Source: CAZFQD01 sp964520885 (GTDB lineage: Bacteria > Bacillota > Clostridia > Oscillospirales > SIG519). From it: a stretch of 38,853 nucleotides of DNA. The stretch is from NCBI GenBank assembly GCA_964520885.1, contig CAZFQD010000003.1, positions 1 to 38,853 of the forward strand, read 5' to 3'. Numbering within the stretch: position 1 is the stretch's first letter; each line of letters begins with the position of its first letter. Below the pieces are notes generated by a model. That model did no database searches. It worked only from the letters and a program-made list of their open reading frames with translations, and was not told the origin of the DNA. A program made the position numbers and the translations under genes. This document shows positions 25,128-33,149 of the stretch, piece after piece.

Positions 25128-25294
25128 TTGGTTTGAAAAAGATAAGCAGCACATTTGTTCGTTGTCGGCTTAAAAATACTCTCAACATATATTAAATATG
25201 CAATCGTGCGTTTTTTCGCCTTACGCTTGCAACTGCACTACTTCTCTTTTCCAAACAGATAATGCTTAAAATTAGACGAAAGGAATGTTTTATA

Positions 25295-25951
25295 GTGAGA
25301 AATAAATTTGACCAGGAATTGGATAATTTAAATTTAGATATTATTAAAATGGGTAGTATGATTGAGCAAGCCATTAGTATGGCAATAACCGTTTTAAAAA
25401 AACAGAATAAAGAAATGGCAACAATGGCAATTGAAAATGACGTATCTATTAATGAAATGACAAGATTAATTGAAAGCAAGTGCTTGAAGCTATTACTTCA
25501 TCAGCAACCTGTTGCAAAGGATTTAAGATTAATTAGCACGGCTTTAAAAATTATCACTGATATGGAGAGAATAGGGGATAATGCAGCAGATATTTCTGAG
25601 ATATTTCTTGAAATGTCAGATGAGGAGTATATAAAGAAATTAGAACATATTCCTCAAATGGGAGATTTAGCAGTAAAAATGGTTCGTCTTAGTATTGATG
25701 CTTTTGTAAAAAGAGATTTAGTTATTGCTGAAATGGCTATTGATTTGGACGATGAGGTTGATAATTTATTTAATATAGTAAAAAATGACTTGATAGATTT
25801 AATTATTAAGGATAAATCAAATACTGACCAAGCAATTGACTTGCTTTTGATTTCAAAATATCTTGAAAAAATTGGAGACCATGCTGAAAATATTGCCGAA
25901 TGGGTAATATTTAGTATTACGGGAGAGCATAAACATATGAGAATAATTTAA
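25295..25951 (+). CDS. phoU: Phosphate transport regulator PhoU
   Basis: The 218-residue protein is two tandem three-helix PhoU repeats. I choose the GTG at 25295 (MRNKFDQELDNL), because AAAGGA lies ten bases upstream and PhoU proteins begin in this way; an ATG at 25262 is open but adds 11 basic residues without an SD. The metal-binding-type motifs are DNAADISE in repeat 1 and GDHAENIAEWV in repeat 2. PhoU restrains the Pst transporter and the PhoR kinase when phosphate is plentiful. It is 167 bp from pstB, unlike the tight spacing of the rest of the operon. Confidence 0.93.
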   Translation: MRNKFDQELDNLNLDIIKMGSMIEQAISMAITVLKKQNKEMATMAIENDVSINEMTRLIESKCLKLLLHQQPVAKDLRLISTALKIITDMERIGDNAADISEIFLEMSDEEYIKKLEHIPQMGDLAVKMVRLSIDAFVKRDLVIAEMAIDLDDEVDNLFNIVKNDLIDLIIKDKSNTDQAIDLLLISKYLEKIGDHAENIAEWVIFSITGEHKHMRII

Positions 25952-25954
25952 ATT

Positions 25955-25968
25955 TGGAATGAGGAATA
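25955..25968. repeat. Two heptamer units supplying the SD of the response-regulator gene
   Basis: TGGAATG and AGGAATA in tandem fill the phoU-regulator gap. The second provides the GAGGAA before the ATG at 25973. Confidence 0.45.
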
Positions 25969-25972
25969 AAAA

Positions 25973-26671
25973 ATGCTTTTAATTTACTCTATTGAAGATG
26001 ATGAGGGAATTTTAGAACTTTTAGAATGTGCTATAAAATCTTCAAATATGGATTTTTTGGGTTTTGAAAAATATGAGCAGTTTAATAAAGCTTTATTAAA
26101 ACAAACCCCCGATTTAATTTTGCTTGATATTATGCTTCCTAATATGAATGGAATAAGCATTCTTAAAAGCCTAAAAGGAAATTCAAATTATGCTACCATA
26201 CCAATAATAATGCTTTCTGCTAAGTCAAAAGAAACAGACAAAGTTTTGGCTCTTGAATACGGAGCAGATGATTATATTTCAAAGCCATTTGGAGTTTTTG
26301 AATTAATAGCGAGAATTAAGGCAGTCTTAAGAAGAAACACTGCTTTTTTGGACAAAAGCGACAATAATATTATTAAATCTAATGGAATTGAATTAAATAT
26401 TGAAAAGCACAATGTAATATATCTAAATAATAACATTGACCTTACATACAAAGAATTTTTATTACTTGAATACTTAATGAAAAATAAGAATATTGCTTTA
26501 AGTAGAGAAAAACTGTTGGAAAATGTTTGGGGTTATGATTATTCAGGTGAAACAAGAACAGTTGATATGCACATAAAAAGTCTTCGGAAAAAGTTAAATG
26601 ATGATGAAAAACCAAAAATTATTTCTACCATAAGAGGTTTGGGATATAAGTTTTTGAGTAGTAATGAATAA
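25973..26671 (+). CDS. phoB: Phosphate-responsive response regulator, OmpR/PhoB-PhoP family
   Basis: The 232-residue protein has a receiver domain, about 1-118, with acidic pocket E8-D9-D10, phospho-acceptor Asp52 (LLDIMLP), Thr/Ser switch in MLSAKSK, and Lys104 (SKPFG). The winged-helix output domain, about 130-230, has the LTYKEFLLLEYLMKN, TVDMHIKSLRKKL and ISTIRGLGYKF signatures of the OmpR family. It is expected to bind the Pho-box array upstream of pstS. The partner kinase follows 29-53 bp downstream. It is called phoP in Bacillus naming. Confidence 0.9.
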   Translation: MLLIYSIEDDEGILELLECAIKSSNMDFLGFEKYEQFNKALLKQTPDLILLDIMLPNMNGISILKSLKGNSNYATIPIIMLSAKSKETDKVLALEYGADDYISKPFGVFELIARIKAVLRRNTAFLDKSDNNIIKSNGIELNIEKHNVIYLNNNIDLTYKEFLLLEYLMKNKNIALSREKLLENVWGYDYSGETRTVDMHIKSLRKKLNDDEKPKIISTIRGLGYKFLSSNE

Positions 26672-26724
26672 ACAATTTACAGCTTTGTAAATTTTGCCTC
26701 TTGATGAAAGGAATGAAACGAAAT

Positions 26725-28440
26725 ATGAAAAAGAGAATATTTTGGTCATTTTTGGCGGTATCGTTATGTTCCATAATTATTTTTGGGGCTTTATCCTTTT
26801 ATTTTTTAGATAGTTCCTATACTGAAAAGATTGGAATACATTTAAATAGTTTAATATCATTAATTAAAAACGAGAATATTTCAAAGTTAAATTATCAAGA
26901 TTTAGCAAGAAAATATGCAGATGTTATTGGAAATGATATTAGAGTTACATTTGTTAACAAAGATGGTATAGTATTAGGAGATTCTCTTTCTTTGCAAAAA
27001 TATCAAAATCATTCTGACAGAATAGAAATAATTAATGCTTTTGCAAAAGGGGAAGGGAAAAGCATTAGATATTCCGAAACCAACAACAAAATGTCCATTT
27101 ATATAGCAAAAAAATTTGATGAAAATACTGTAATAAGATTGTCTATTCCACTTATGGACAGCATTAATATTATTTTGTTTTCTTTGCCTTTAGTAATAAT
27201 GTCACTTATTATAGCGGTTGTAATTGCAGTATTACTTTCAAAAATACTAAGTAAATTAATTATTAAACCTATATTAGAGTTTTCAGAAAAGTTAAATATT
27301 ATTGAAAATAATCAAACTTTTAGTATTAATTTTGCATATGAGGAACTTTCGCCTATTGCATATCGCTTTGAAAAGATAAATAGTAATTTGAATGAATATT
27401 TTTTAAAATTTAAAAATGAAAATAATAAAATTAATATTATTTTAGATAAAATGCGTGAAGGTGTAATAATTTTAGATAAAAACAAAGATGTTTTGTTAAT
27501 AAATAATAGTGCCAAAAGATTATTGGATATAAAGGAAAAGTTGTTTGATAAAAATATTCTTTTCTATACAAGAAATACTGCACTAAATAATGCTATTGAA
27601 GATGTAATAAATAGCAAGAATATTAGTGAAATAAATATTTCTCAAGGAGTAATTTCAAATAAAGCATTAAGACTTTATATTAGCCCAATTTTTGAAGATG
27701 AAGATACACAAGGTGTTGTGATAATAATAAGAGATGTTACAGCAATAATAAAAGCTGAAAAAATAAGAAGTGAATTTGTAGCAAATGTTTCCCACGAACT
27801 AAAAACCCCAATCACATCAATTAAAGGCTTTTCAGAACTTTTATTAGAAGATAATATTAAAGATGATAAAACTGTAAAAGAATATTCAAAAATAATACTT
27901 TCACAATCCGAAAGACTTATTAATTTAGTTGAAGATATTCTTTTGCTTTCAGAAGTTGAAAGCAAAACAAAGGATAAAAATATTGAAAAAATAAACTTAA
28001 ATGATATTGTTGAAGAGGTTAAAGCCGTTGTAAAGGAACAAGCAAGTCAAATGAATATATCTATTAATTTTACACCTTTGGAAGTGTATTTCTTTGCAAA
28101 TAAAAATTCTATTTTTGAGCTTTTGTTGAATTTAACTGATAATGCAATTAAATATAATAAGAATGGCGGAATAGTTGAAATAAAATTAGATCAAGACCAA
28201 AATAATGTTTATATAAGTGTTTTTGATAATGGAATAGGAATTCCAAAAAACGATTTGCAAAGAGTTTTTGAAAGGTTTTATAGAGTTGACAAAAGCCGTT
28301 CTAAAAAAAGTGGAGGCACTGGCTTAGGTTTATCAATAGTTAAGCATATAGTTGAACTTTATTATGGCAAAATTGATATTGATAGTAAGGAAAATGAGTT
28401 TACTAAAATAACAATAACTTTGCCAAAAACAAATGACTGA
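26725..28440 (+). CDS. phoR: Phosphate sensor histidine kinase PhoR
   Basis: From the ATG at 26725 the protein has 571 residues; in-frame starts at 26701, 26704 and 26713 also exist, and the AAAGGA at 26707 favours 26725. The N-terminal membrane helix (FWSFLAVSLCSIIIFGALSFYFL) is followed by an extracytoplasmic domain of about 120 residues and a second helix (LFSLPLVIMSLIIAVVIAVLL). Then come HAMP and PAS domains (MREGVIILDKN). The dimerisation helix has the phospho-acceptor His357 (VSHELKTPITSIKGF). The ATPase has N-box NLTDNAIKYN, G1 DNGIGIP, F-box RVFERFYRVD and G2 GGTGLGLSIV. Its place after phoU and the regulator fits PhoR. Transcription ends at the hairpin at 28540. Confidence 0.9.
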   Translation: MKKRIFWSFLAVSLCSIIIFGALSFYFLDSSYTEKIGIHLNSLISLIKNENISKLNYQDLARKYADVIGNDIRVTFVNKDGIVLGDSLSLQKYQNHSDRIEIINAFAKGEGKSIRYSETNNKMSIYIAKKFDENTVIRLSIPLMDSINIILFSLPLVIMSLIIAVVIAVLLSKILSKLIIKPILEFSEKLNIIENNQTFSINFAYEELSPIAYRFEKINSNLNEYFLKFKNENNKINIILDKMREGVIILDKNKDVLLINNSAKRLLDIKEKLFDKNILFYTRNTALNNAIEDVINSKNISEINISQGVISNKALRLYISPIFEDEDTQGVVIIIRDVTAIIKAEKIRSEFVANVSHELKTPITSIKGFSELLLEDNIKDDKTVKEYSKIILSQSERLINLVEDILLLSEVESKTKDKNIEKINLNDIVEEVKAVVKEQASQMNISINFTPLEVYFFANKNSIFELLLNLTDNAIKYNKNGGIVEIKLDQDQNNVYISVFDNGIGIPKNDLQRVFERFYRVDKSRSKKSGGTGLGLSIVKHIVELYYGKIDIDSKENEFTKITITLPKTND

Positions 28441-28444
28441 AATA

Positions 28445-28534
28445 AAATTCGCCTTATATGTCCGCAGACATATTTCATACACGCAGTGTATTTCATAACT
28501 CTCAGAGTTATTTCACTCGCCACAAGGCGAATTT
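28445..28534. repeat. Multi-branched palindromic element (cluster of hairpins joined by TTTCA)
   Basis: An 11-bp perfect outer stem (AAATTCGCCTT at 28445-28455 with its complement at 28524-28534) encloses hairpins ATATGTC/GACATAT (28456-28473), ATACAC/GTGTAT (28477-28491) and ATAACTC/GAGTTAT (28495-28511). A fourth arm, TCGCC/GGCGA (28517-28530), competes with the outer stem. TTTCA recurs at 28473, 28491, 28511 and 28532 as the linker. It is not coding. It lies between phoR and the tRNA terminator. I recall similar hairpin strings in intergenic regions of gut Bacillota, but cannot verify this. Confidence 0.7.
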
Positions 28535-28539
28535 CATTG

Positions 28540-28567
28540 AAAAAAGCAACCGAAAGGTTGCTTTTTT
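28540..28567. terminator. Bidirectional rho-independent terminator
   Basis: A-tract, stem GCAACC/GGTTGC with a GAAA loop, then T6. It has a U-run in both directions, so it ends phoR transcription from the left and the tRNA operon from the right. It begins two bases after the encoded CCA of tRNA-Glu. Confidence 0.92.
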
Positions 28568-28568
28568 C

Positions 28569-28643
28569 TGGTGACCCGTAGGGGAATTGAACCCCTGTTA
28601 CAGCCGTGAAAGGGCCGTGTCTTAACCTCTTGACCAACGGGCC
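28569..28643 (-). tRNA. tRNA-Glu (anticodon TTC)
   Basis: 75 nt including encoded CCA. The acceptor stem is GGCCCGT with ACGGGTC (one G-U pair), the anticodon loop is CTTTCAC with TTC, and the T-arm contains GGTTCAATTCC. Transcribed leftwards after tRNA-Met. Confidence 0.95.
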
Positions 28644-28648
28644 ATAAT

Positions 28649-28676
28649 AGTAATCAGTTGTCAGTAATCAGTTGTC
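28649..28676. repeat. Heptamer array AGTAATC/AGTTGTC
   Basis: Two alternating 7-bp units, two copies each, in the spacer between the two tRNAs. Confidence 0.85.
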
Positions 28677-28707
28677 AGCAAAAAAATATGTCTTGTTCCT
28701 TCCCTCG

Positions 28708-28749
28708 TTCTAACCTCTAACCTCTAACCTCTAACCTCTAACATCTAAG
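28708..28749. repeat. Heptamer array CTCTAAC
   Basis: TTCTAAC, four perfect CTCTAAC units and ATCTAAG. It ends one base from the 3' CCA of tRNA-Met, so it would be transcribed in the tRNA precursor. Confidence 0.9.
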
Positions 28750-28750
28750 T

Positions 28751-28827
28751 TGGTAGCGGTAGTTGGATTTGAACCAACGACACTCCGGGTATGAACCGAA
28801 TGCTCTAGCCAACTGAGCTATACCGCC
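28751..28827 (-). tRNA. tRNA-Met (anticodon CAT, elongator type)
   Basis: 77 nt including CCA. The acceptor is GGCGGTA with TACCGCT (G-U at 1-72), the D-arm contains AGCTCAGTTGGCTAGAGC, the anticodon loop is TTCATAC, and the T-arm contains GGTTCAAATCC. The GGTTCATACCCG context matches elongator tRNA-Met of Bacillota; a lysidine-modified tRNA-Ile is less likely. Confidence 0.93.
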
Positions 28828-28844
28828 ACATAGACGCAGAGAAT

Positions 28845-28873
28845 ATTCTATTATAAATTTAAGTGTTTGTCAA
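28845..28873 (-). promoter_or_regulatory. Promoter of the tRNA-Met/tRNA-Glu operon
   Basis: On the minus strand, a perfect -35 TTGACA (28873-28868), 17 bp, then -10 TAGAAT (28850-28845). The predicted start is about 10-12 nt upstream of the mature tRNA-Met. Confidence 0.8.
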
Positions 28874-28915
28874 TAGTTAAAATTTAATTATTACAAGAAG
28901 TCATAAAACACTTGA

Positions 28916-28936
28916 ATAATTTATAATTGACAATTA
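28916..28936. repeat. Heptamer array at the DUF975 gene stop
   Basis: Three related units (AATAATT, TATAATT, GACAATT). The stop codon of the adjacent gene is in the last unit. Confidence 0.5.
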
Positions 28937-29743
28937 ATTTTCTTGTTCAATAGTTAGGGCTCTAACAATGCCAAAATCTTCTAAAGTGGCATTTCCATTG
29001 CTAATTGCCTTGTCTCTAAGTGTAATATAAAGCTCTGCAAATGTTGCATAGTAATAAGGATAAACAAATAAAATACCTACAAAGCAAAGAAGAATTCCCA
29101 ATAAGAACCAACCTAAAAAAGAAAGCCCCAAAACAAAAATCTCTGCTTTTTCCCCACAGGTCATTTTCATACTTAATTTTATAGCGTCATCATAACGCAT
29201 TTTTGGGTTTTCAGCCATTATGTATGGCACCATTGAATAGGAAATCCCCTTAATAATTCCAGGTATAATAAATAATAATGACCATAAGAATACAAAAAGT
29301 TCCTTCCAAGCCATAGCTATTACAATGTTTAAGTATCTTTGCCCATTAAAGGAGTAAAACAAATTTGAGAATTTACTTTTGTCTTTTTTTGCCTCTAAGA
29401 AGTATTTATTTATTCCAACAATTATCACATTGCCAATAAATATTTGGTAAGTAATGCTTAAAACAAATATAAAAAACAATAAAATAACAAAAAACGCAAT
29501 TAAGGGAGCAATAAATGTCCAGTCAATTGAAGAGAAAAAACTATTAAAGTCAGCACTTTTGTCAAAGCTATTAAAATCATTATTATTAGTGTTAAGATTG
29601 AAGATATTGCCAAAGTTTATAGATAGTTCTCCTACTCCTTGCCCTGAAAACAATCCACCCACAAAACAAACAAGCAAAGCCCACCAATAGTATTTCCTAA
29701 GCACATCTTTTGCATTGCTTTTTAAATCTGCCCTCGTCCACAT
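28934..29743 (-). CDS. DUF975 family integral membrane protein
   Basis: The 269-residue protein begins MWTRADLKSNAKDVLRKYYWWAL, the conserved opening of the DUF975 (PF06161) family in Bacillota, shown here by its TRADLKSNAK motif. It has five to six membrane segments, a large early outer loop rich in Asn and Asp (GNIFNLNTNNNDF), and conserved IIPGIIKGISYSMVPYIMAE and MRYDDAIKLS motifs. The molecular function of the family is not known. The SD AAAGGGGG is strong. It is 36 bp after glyS and likely co-transcribed. Confidence 0.85.
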   Translation of the reverse strand: MWTRADLKSNAKDVLRKYYWWALLVCFVGGLFSGQGVGELSINFGNIFNLNTNNNDFNSFDKSADFNSFFSSIDWTFIAPLIAFFVILLFFIFVLSITYQIFIGNVIIVGINKYFLEAKKDKSKFSNLFYSFNGQRYLNIVIAMAWKELFVFLWSLLFIIPGIIKGISYSMVPYIMAENPKMRYDDAIKLSMKMTCGEKAEIFVLGLSFLGWFLLGILLCFVGILFVYPYYYATFAELYITLRDKAISNGNATLEDFGIVRALTIEQEN

Positions 29744-29764
29744 AAATTAACCCCCTTTATAATA

Positions 29765-29785
29765 ATTAACAAATGACAATTAATA
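29765..29785. repeat. Heptamer array at the glyS stop
   Basis: TTAACAA, ATGACAA and TTAATAT in phase. The glyS stop codon is inside the last unit. Confidence 0.5.
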
Positions 29786-31156
29786 TTCCAATTTGCTTTC
29801 AATATATGCAACCAATTGCGAAATAGGCAAACGGATTTGCTCCATAGTGTCCCTATCTCTTACTGTAACGGTATTGTCTTCCTGTGAGGTAAAGTCATAG
29901 GTTATGCAAAATGGAGTTCCAATTTCATCTTGCCTTCTGTATCTTTTACCTATTGAGCCACTTTCGTCATACTCAGTCATAAACTTTTTGGAAAGCATAG
30001 TAAATACATTGTTAGCACCCTCGCTTAACTTTTTTGAAAGTGGTAAAATCGCCACCTTTATTGGTGCTAATGCAGGATGAAGAGCAAGCACGGTTCTAAC
30101 ATCTCCATCTGCTATTTCTTGCTCATTATAAGCATCCACTAAAAATGCTAAGGCAACTCTATCGGCACCCAAAGAAGGCTCAATTACGAAAGGAACATAT
30201 CGTTCGTTTGTTTCATTGTCAAAATAATCTAAAGTTTCTCCACTTTGCTTACTGTGTGCATTTAAATCAAAATCAGTTCTATCGGCAATACCCCACAATT
30301 CGCCCCAACCAAACGGGAACAAAAATTCTATATCTGTTGTTGCATTGGAATAATGGGATAGTTCTTCTTTTTTATGGTCTCTTAACTTAACATTTTCTTT
30401 TTTCAAACCTAAATTATAAAGCCAATTAGCACAAAAATCTTTCCAATAAGAAAACCATTCTAAATCAGTTCCCGGTTTTACAAAAAATTCAAGTTCCATT
30501 TGCTCAAATTCTCTTGTTCTAAATGTAAAATTACCCGGAGTTATTTCATTTCTAAAAGATTTTCCAACTTGACCTACTCCAAAAGGAATTTTTTTCCTTG
30601 TAGTTCTTAGAAGGTTTTTAAAATTAACAAAAATGCCTTGTGCAGTTTCTGGGCGAAGATAAATTTCAGATTTAGCATCTTCTGTAACCCCTTGAAAGGT
30701 TTTAAACATCAAATTAAATTTTCTAATATCAGTGAAATTTTTAGCACCACAATCAGGACAAGCGATTTCTTTTTCCTTTATAAATTCTAACATTTGCTCA
30801 TTTGTCCAACCGTTTGGGGCGGTATTTGTGGCATCTTCAATTAATTTATCGGCTCTATGTCTTGTATTGCATTGCTTACAGTCCATTAAAGGGTCCGAAA
30901 AACCGCCAATATGTCCGCTCGCTACCCAAACTTGAGGGTTCATAAGCAAAGCACTATCAAGCCCAACATTTAAAGGGCTTTGTTGCACAAACTTTTTCCA
31001 CCAAGCTTTTTTAACATTATTTTTAAGTTCCACTCCCAAAGGGCCATAATCCCAAGTATTTGCTAAGCCTCCATAAATTTCAGAGCCGGAATATACGAAG
31101 CCTCTACCCTTGCAAAGTGTAACAATTTTTTCCATAGTTTTTTCTGTGTTTAACAT
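29780..31156 (-). CDS. glyQS: Glycyl-tRNA synthetase, alpha2 (archaeal/eukaryotic-type)
   Basis: The 458-residue single-chain class II synthetase is the dimeric form found in many Bacillota rather than the two-subunit alpha2-beta2 enzyme. Motifs include RGFVYSGSEIYGG near the start, the zinc-type insertion with CKQC and CPDCGAKNF, motif 2 with FRNEITPGNFTFRTREFEQME, and motif 3 with VIEPSLGADRVALAFL. The C-terminal anticodon-binding domain ends RQDEIGTPFCITYDF and TVTVRDRDTM. SD GGAGG precedes the ATG. A simple sigma-A promoter with a short leader leaves no room for a T-box. Confidence 0.96.
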   Translation of the reverse strand: MLNTEKTMEKIVTLCKGRGFVYSGSEIYGGLANTWDYGPLGVELKNNVKKAWWKKFVQQSPLNVGLDSALLMNPQVWVASGHIGGFSDPLMDCKQCNTRHRADKLIEDATNTAPNGWTNEQMLEFIKEKEIACPDCGAKNFTDIRKFNLMFKTFQGVTEDAKSEIYLRPETAQGIFVNFKNLLRTTRKKIPFGVGQVGKSFRNEITPGNFTFRTREFEQMELEFFVKPGTDLEWFSYWKDFCANWLYNLGLKKENVKLRDHKKEELSHYSNATTDIEFLFPFGWGELWGIADRTDFDLNAHSKQSGETLDYFDNETNERYVPFVIEPSLGADRVALAFLVDAYNEQEIADGDVRTVLALHPALAPIKVAILPLSKKLSEGANNVFTMLSKKFMTEYDESGSIGKRYRRQDEIGTPFCITYDFTSQEDNTVTVRDRDTMEQIRLPISQLVAYIESKLEY

Positions 31157-31186
31157 ATATATTTTCCTCCAAAAGTTGTTAGTTCT

Positions 31187-31215
31187 ATTTTAATAAAAAA
31201 AATTTAATAAGTCAA
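31187..31215 (-). promoter_or_regulatory. glyS promoter
   Basis: On the minus strand, TTGACT (31215-31210) and TAAAAT (31192-31187) with a 17-bp spacer. The leader is about 25 nt. Confidence 0.8.
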
Positions 31216-31216
31216 C

Positions 31217-31250
31217 ATTCAGCACTAAATTAATTAGTGCTGAATTTTTT
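31217..31250. terminator. Hairpin between the DUF1846 gene and glyS
   Basis: A 12-bp perfect stem (ATTCAGCACTAA with TTAGTGCTGAAT) and a five-base loop. The T-run directly follows on the plus strand; on the minus strand, the transcribed one, the T8 comes only about 15 nt later. It probably ends the DUF1846 transcript just before the glyS -35, but the U-run favours the other direction. Confidence 0.55.
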
Positions 31251-31275
31251 GTAAAAATAAGTTTATTTCATTTAA

Positions 31276-32766
31276 CTATTTTGAATAATAAAGTTTTTTT
31301 GTTTGATACTTTGGTTCGCTTGTTATATTTACTCCTAATTTTTGAAAAACACCATCATCCACACTTGATAAAATTACAGAGGAATGTGCTTCGCAACCAT
31401 ACAGTTTTGGAAGCTGTTCAAGTGCCAATGTGACGGTGGGATTTGTTGCGGCACAAATTGAAAGTGCTATTAGCACCTCATCGGTATGAAGTCTCGGATT
31501 GTGATTGCCCATATGGTCAACCTTTAATCTTTGTATAGGCTCAATAACTATCGGCGAAATAAGCAAAATATTATGATTAATTCCAGCTAATACTTTAAGA
31601 GTATTAAGGAGTAGTGCCGCAGACGCACCTAACAATGAGGTAGTTTTACCCGTAACAATAGTGCCGTCTTGAAGTTGCAATGCAACAGTAGGCATACCTG
31701 TTTCTTCTGCACGAGTATTTGCGACTTCAACAACAGGACGATTATCCTTTGAAAGTTTTGTAGTGCTCATTAAAAGTTCTAATCTAAGCACCTCTGATTG
31801 TTCGCAAAGTCCTTGCCTTTGTGAACATAGAGTTTTATAGTATCTACGAATAATTTCCTGTTTTGCAGCATTTGATACTATTTCATCATCGGTTATACAA
31901 TAACCTGCCATATTAACCCCCATATCGGTTGGGCTTTTATAAGGAGATGGACCGTCAATTATTCTTTCAAGCATTGTTTTCAAAATAGGAAATATCTCAA
32001 TATCTCTATTATAATTTATTGTTGTTTTACCATAAGCTTCTAAATGAAACGGGTCTATCATATTTATATCGTTAAGGTCGGCGGTTGCCGCTTCATAAGC
32101 AATGTTTACAGGGTGCATTAAAGGCAAATTCCAAATTGGAAATGTTTCAAATTTTGCATACCCTGCATTTGATCCCCTCTTATGCTCGTGAAAGATTTGT
32201 GAAAGACAGGTTGCCATCTTGCCACTACCAGGACCGGGTGCGGTAATAACAACAAGTGAACGGCTTGTTTCAATATAATCATTCTTTCCAAAGCCGTCGT
32301 CGCTTACTATATGTTGGATATTTGAGGGGTAGTCCGAAATTAAGTAGTGCTTATAAACCTTAATACCAAGTGCAATTAATCTTTTTTCAAACCTACTTGC
32401 CGTCGGCTGACCAGTGTATTGAGTAATAACCACACTTCCAACATAAAGCCCCTTACCTCTAAAAGCATCAATAAGTCTTATAACATCAAGGTCATATGTA
32501 ATTCCTAAGTCACCTCTTCGTTTATTCTTCTCTATTGCATCGGCACTGATAACTATTACAATTTCAGCCTCATCCTTTAATTGCATAAGCATATTAACCT
32601 TACTGTCAGGCTTAAAGCCGGGCAAAACTCTTGAAGCGTGATAGTCATCAAATAACTTACCACCAAATTCAAGATAAAGTTTCCCTCCGAACATATTAAT
32701 CTTTTTTAAAATATTTTCGGATTGCATTTTTAGATACTTTTCGTTATCAAAACCGATTTTAAACAT
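31276..32766 (-). CDS. DUF1846 domain-containing protein
   Basis: The 496-residue protein matches the DUF1846 (PF08903) family in length and in sequence: MFKIGFDNEKYLKMQSENI at the start, EFGGKLFDDYHASRVLPGF, VVITAPGPGSGKMATCLSQ with a P-loop-like glycine run, and DPFHLEAYG. Members are soluble cytoplasmic proteins, some with known structures, but without an assigned reaction that I can state. The ATG has a GGGATGG SD. It has its own promoter, and the leader holds a terminator-like hairpin about 30 bp before the gene. Confidence 0.9.
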   Translation of the reverse strand: MFKIGFDNEKYLKMQSENILKKINMFGGKLYLEFGGKLFDDYHASRVLPGFKPDSKVNMLMQLKDEAEIVIVISADAIEKNKRRGDLGITYDLDVIRLIDAFRGKGLYVGSVVITQYTGQPTASRFEKRLIALGIKVYKHYLISDYPSNIQHIVSDDGFGKNDYIETSRSLVVITAPGPGSGKMATCLSQIFHEHKRGSNAGYAKFETFPIWNLPLMHPVNIAYEAATADLNDINMIDPFHLEAYGKTTINYNRDIEIFPILKTMLERIIDGPSPYKSPTDMGVNMAGYCITDDEIVSNAAKQEIIRRYYKTLCSQRQGLCEQSEVLRLELLMSTTKLSKDNRPVVEVANTRAEETGMPTVALQLQDGTIVTGKTTSLLGASAALLLNTLKVLAGINHNILLISPIVIEPIQRLKVDHMGNHNPRLHTDEVLIALSICAATNPTVTLALEQLPKLYGCEAHSSVILSSVDDGVFQKLGVNITSEPKYQTKKLYYSK

Positions 32767-32797
32767 TGTTTTCTACCATCCCTTTCATTTTTTTTAT

Positions 32798-32827
32798 AAA
32801 AAATACGCCTCAAATTTTTTGAGACGC
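32798..32827 (-). terminator. Terminator-like hairpin in the leader of the DUF1846 gene
   Basis: In the minus-strand RNA, GCGUCUCAAA pairs with UUUGAGGCGU (10 bp, two G-U) and is followed after one base by U6. It lies between the predicted promoter and the ORF, so it may be an attenuator. A second small hairpin (CACAT with ATGTG) lies just upstream, about 32826-32852. Confidence 0.65.
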
Positions 32828-32860
32828 ACATTAATAAATATTTTATGTGTTGCCCTATTA

Positions 32861-32889
32861 ATTATAGCAAAGGTCATTTAAAATTACAA
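32861..32889 (-). promoter_or_regulatory. Promoter of the DUF1846 gene
   Basis: On the minus strand, TTGTAA (32889-32884), 17 bp, then TATAAT (32866-32861) preceded by TGC, an extended -10. The leader is about 88 nt. Confidence 0.6.
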
Positions 32890-32966
32890 GAAGTTTTTTC
32901 AAAATATTAATTTTTTTGCAATTTAAATGTTTTAATTATTAGGTTTTAATTATTAAAGCATTTAGA

Positions 32967-32995
32967 TTGACAAATAAATAAGTAACGGTTATAAT
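32967..32995 (+). promoter_or_regulatory. Perfect consensus sigma-A promoter of the defence operon
   Basis: TTGACA (32967-32972), 17-bp spacer, TATAAT (32990-32995). The leader before the ATG at 33150 is about 148 nt and contains two copies of AACCCTAT (near 33076 and 33106), with no evident riboswitch. It implies strong constitutive expression unless repressed. Confidence 0.85.
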
Positions 32996-33149
32996 GGAAA
33001 AAGGAAATGTTTAACTAAGATTTTACTTATAATTAACATAGAAAGGTCTTGAAATATTACTAAAAGAGTATATAACCCTATTTATTAAATTATAATAAAA
33101 AATCAAACCCTATGAATTATAGTGTAATTAATTTGGAGGTGTATAAAAA

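Noticed and set aside
28649..28749. CRISPR array between the tRNAs
   Set aside because: Units are 7 bp without spacers; simple tandem repeats.
31157..31275. T-box leader for glycyl-tRNA synthetase
   Set aside because: The promoter lies about 25 nt before the SD; there is no specifier stem or T-box sequence.
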